A program made the position numbers and the translations under genes. 6,749 nucleotides of DNA from Candidatus Coatesiibacteriota bacterium (lineage in GTDB: Bacteria > RBG-13-66-14): positions 1 through 6,749 of the forward strand of contig DAOVLG010000095.1 of NCBI GenBank assembly GCA_030631385.1, written 5' to 3'. The first letter of the stretch is position 1; each line of letters starts with the position of its first letter. Below the pieces are notes generated by a model that saw nothing but the letters and a program-made list of their open reading frames with translations, did no database searches and was not told the origin of the DNA. This document shows positions 4,787 through 6,749 of this stretch, piece after piece.

Positions 4787-5761
4787 CTACTCCATAACGT
4801 CCATCCCGAGGTGGAGACCGTACTCGACGAGGAAGGATTCTATCTCGGCCAGGGACTTCTTGCCAAAATTCCGGTACTTGAGCATCTCGGCCTCGGGTTT
4901 AACCACCAGATCGCCGAGGGTGTAGATGTCGGCGGCCCGCAGGCAGTTCGCCGAGCGTACGGAGAGATCCAGTTCGGATACGGGTCTGGAAAGAAGCTCC
5001 CGTATCCTGCGTCGCTCATCGTCCTCCTTCTCCTCCTGGGGTGTCCGGCGGGCGTCGGCCGATCCGATCACCTGGAAGAAATGGATGAGGATTTCCGCGG
5101 ATTTCTCCACGGCTCTCCGGGGGCTGATGGAGCCGTCGGTCACCACCTCCAGGATCAGTCTATCGAAGTTGGTCATCCGGCCGATGCGGGTCTCCTCGAC
5201 GCGGAAGTTGACCTTAACGATGGGGGTGAAGACGGTGTCAACGGGTATCATCCCGACGTAGTCGTGCTCAGTCGGCAGTTCCACGTCGTGGGCGATGAGG
5301 TATCCCCTTCCGCGCATCAACACGATGTCCATCACCAGCTCGCCGTCTGCGTCCAGGCCGGCGACGTAGGTTTCGAGATTGAGGATCTTCAGCTCGGGTG
5401 GGAGGACGAAATCGGCGCCTGTCACCTCCCCGGGGCCCTTGGCGGCCAGGCTCACCGCGTGAACCTCCTCATCGTCCTTATCCGCCCTGAAGACCAACTG
5501 GCGCAGGTTGAGGATGATGTCGGAGACGTCCTCGACCACCCCGGGAAGGGTGTCGTACTCGTGGTTGGCGTTCTCGACGCGCACCGCGACGGGGGAATAG
5601 CCGCTCAGACTGGACAGGAGCACCCGACGAAGGGCGTTTCCCACCGTGGTGCCGAAACCGGAGGCCAGCGGCTGAATGGTAAAGGTGGCCCCGTTCGGCT
5701 GGGCCTTATCCTTTTCGATCAGTACCTTAATATCGGTCTCCAGGACCTTTCCGATAATCAT
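4787..5761 (-). CDS. rpoA: DNA-directed RNA polymerase subunit alpha
   Basis: Alpha dimerises to nucleate RNA polymerase assembly, and its C-terminal domain contacts promoter UP elements and activators. The 324-residue product has both domains. The N-terminal domain (about 1-232) includes the P-L-A-S-G-F-G-T-T-V-G-N-A-L-R-R-V-L-L-S block (31-50) for dimer and beta-subunit contact. An acidic/basic linker spans about 235-255. The C-terminal domain (about 258-322) has the DNA-binding V-R-S-A-N-C-L (268-274, Arg269 matching E. coli Arg265) and N-F-G-K-K-S-L (298-304). I chose the ATG at 5761 because M-I-I-G-K-V-L fits the family N-terminus. The frame stays open upstream to 5872, but that would overlap rpsD and add 37 residues of unlike sequence. 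No clear Shine-Dalgarno precedes 5761. The 91-nt gap after rpsD is the longest in the operon. Confidence 0.97.
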   Translation of the reverse strand: MIIGKVLETDIKVLIEKDKAQPNGATFTIQPLASGFGTTVGNALRRVLLSSLSGYSPVAVRVENANHEYDTLPGVVEDVSDIILNLRQLVFRADKDDEEVHAVSLAAKGPGEVTGADFVLPPELKILNLETYVAGLDADGELVMDIVLMRGRGYLIAHDVELPTEHDYVGMIPVDTVFTPIVKVNFRVEETRIGRMTNFDRLILEVVTDGSISPRRAVEKSAEILIHFFQVIGSADARRTPQEEKEDDERRRIRELLSRPVSELDLSVRSANCLRAADIYTLGDLVVKPEAEMLKYRNFGKKSLAEIESFLVEYGLHLGMDVME

Positions 5762-5852
5762 ATACGCATAGCCCCGTAGAGGAATATAAGTGGACAGATG
5801 CAGGTGGAGCGAGGGTCCCGTCCCCGTGCGCGCTGCGTGCCGGAAACGTAGG

Positions 5853-6479
5853 TTAACGAGAGTAGAGCTCAACCACCAACTGCTCGTTGAAGGGCAGGGT
5901 GATATCCTCGCGTTTGGGCAGCCGGTTGACGCAGATCTCGAGCCTCTTCAGGTCAATCTCGAGCCATTCCACGGGTTGTGGTTGAATGCGCTCAAGCCGG
6001 AACTTGACCTGGGGCGCGACGCTCGAGTTCTCGCGGATCGCCACCTTGTCCTGCGCCTTGACCCTGAAACTGGGGATGTTCACCTTGCGTCCGTTGACAG
6101 CCACGTGCCCGTGAAGGACGTACTGCCGGGCCTGAGCTCGGGTGGCGACGAATCCGGCCCTCAAAAGCACGCTGTCGAGCCGGGTATCGAGCAGGATCAA
6201 CAGGTTGTGGCCGGTTATGCCCTTGGCCCGCTCGGCCCTTTTGTAGAAATTGTAGAACTGCCCTTCCAAGAGACCGTAGGAGCGGCGGATGCGTTGTTTT
6301 TCCCGGAGCTGCATCCCGTATGGAGTCTGCCTGCGCCGCCTGCCCCGCGCACGCATGCCCGGCGGCGTTGGACGGCGCTCCACCGCGCACTTGTTCGATA
6401 AACAGCGCTGACCCTTGAGGAAGAGCTTGACGCCCTCCCGGCGGCAGAGCTTGCAGCGCGGTCCGGTGTACCTGGCCAA
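5853..6479 (-). CDS. rpsD: 30S ribosomal protein S4
   Basis: S4 binds 16S rRNA early in small-subunit assembly and, in E. coli, represses its own operon and aids rRNA antitermination. The 208-residue length is normal. The N-terminus starts A-R-Y-T-G-P and has four cysteines (C9, C12, C26, C31), the zinc-binding form of S4 rather than the cysteine-free one. The S4 RNA-binding domain covers about 98-160 (R-L-D-S-V-L-L-R-A-G-F then V-N-G-R-K-V-N-I-P-S). The C-terminal tail V-V-E-L-Y-S-R is typical. The start is TTG, supported by GGGAGG (6488-6493) 8 nt upstream, part of which overlaps the rpsK stop; the intergenic gap is only 13 nt. Confidence 0.98.
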   Translation of the reverse strand: MARYTGPRCKLCRREGVKLFLKGQRCLSNKCAVERRPTPPGMRARGRRRRQTPYGMQLREKQRIRRSYGLLEGQFYNFYKRAERAKGITGHNLLILLDTRLDSVLLRAGFVATRAQARQYVLHGHVAVNGRKVNIPSFRVKAQDKVAIRENSSVAPQVKFRLERIQPQPVEWLEIDLKRLEICVNRLPKREDITLPFNEQLVVELYSR

Positions 6480-6487
6480 AGCGGGAT

Positions 6488-6493
6488 CCTCCC
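6488..6493 (-). promoter_or_regulatory. Ribosome binding site fixing the rpsD TTG start
   Basis: GGGAGG on the minus strand sits 8 nt before a TTG. This is the evidence for choosing TTG, since no ATG lies at the conserved N-terminus. Its first G is the last base of the rpsK stop codon, so S4 translation is probably coupled to S11. Confidence 0.8.
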
Positions 6494-6749
6494 TACACCC
6501 GGCGGCGCTTCTTCGGCCGGCAGCCGTTGTGCGGAACGCTGGTCATATCAATCACGGCGGTAATCCCGAGACCGGCGGCTGAGAGGGCCCGGATCGCCGA
6601 TTCCCGCCCGGAGCCGGGTCCCTTGATGTGGATCTCGACCCGGCGCATCCCGGAATCGAGGGCCTTCCGGGCGCATGATTCAGCGGTGAGCTGGGCGGCG
6701 AAGGGGGTGGATTTCTTGCTCCCCTTGAAGCCGGCGGTGCCCGAGCTGC
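6493..6749 (-). CDS. rpsK: 30S ribosomal protein S11 (5' end missing)
   Basis: This is the C-terminal 84 residues of S11, a small-subunit platform protein beside the mRNA exit channel. Family blocks seen are G-F-K-G-S-K-K-S-T-P-F-A-A-Q near the window edge, I-K-G-P-G-S-G-R-E-S-A-I-R-A-L, and the terminal P-H-N-G-C-R-P-K-K-R-R-R-V before TAG. Compared with E. coli S11 (129 residues), about 45 N-terminal residues lie outside the window. It is intact as far as visible and leads into rpsD with a 13-nt gap. Confidence 0.97.
   Translation of the reverse strand, partial: SSGTAGFKGSKKSTPFAAQLTAESCARKALDSGMRRVEIHIKGPGSGRESAIRALSAAGLGITAVIDMTSVPHNGCRPKKRRRV

Noticed and set aside
4247..5779. 510-codon open frame on the plus strand
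   Set aside because: It lies wholly antisense to rplQ and rpoA, whose families are certain. Long antisense frames are expected in GC-rich genes, and the translation shows no domain pattern.
5762..5872. 37-residue N-terminal extension of rpoA
   Set aside because: It overlaps the rpsD end and does not resemble alpha subunits. The family-typical N-terminus begins at the ATG at 5761.

Overview
The window is a GC-rich stretch of bacterial chromosome. Every recognisable protein gene and tRNA lies on the minus strand, so in transcription order it is read from the high-coordinate end to the low end. The organism is clearly bacterial: it has bacterial S11, S4, L17 and RNA polymerase alpha with its C-terminal domain, CCA-encoding tRNAs, ATGA-coupled mre genes and TTG starts with Shine-Dalgarno sequences. 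The mreBCD set points to a cell that elongates its wall actively (rod or curved rod). I cannot name the phylum from the sequence.

Region 1 (4349-6749) is the promoter-distal end of the ribosomal alpha operon in its classical order: rpsK (5' end missing), rpsD, rpoA, rplQ. A GC-rich hairpin at 4301-4320 may end this transcript.

Region 2 (about 2517-4300) has no convincing protein gene. It carries three intact tRNAs: tRNA-Ser(TGA), tRNA-Ser(GCT) and tRNA-Arg(ACG). It also holds a degenerate type II tRNA-like sequence and an unusual set of short repeats. One repeat family ends in a small hairpin (CAACGC..GCGTTG and variants) that abuts the encoded CCA end of both serine tRNAs. The same hairpin also lies beside a copied fragment of a tRNA-Ser 3' end, and it is part of a nearly perfect 101-bp tandem duplication. 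A second family is a C-rich hairpin element directly upstream of tRNA-Arg and tRNA-Ser(TGA). Perfect or near-perfect -10 boxes stand in front of the two serine tRNAs, and a hairpin plus T-run terminator follows tRNA-Arg.

Region 3 (1-2346) is the cell-shape operon mreB-mreC-mreD with 4-nt ATGA overlaps. It is followed by an intergenic region with a good sigma-70-like promoter and the first codons of a further minus-strand gene that runs out of the window.

The protein genes are ordinary. The part worth a second look is the tRNA/repeat region 2517-4113, which looks like a small field of tRNA-associated repeats and tRNA debris. I found no CRISPR array, transposase, integrase or defence gene.
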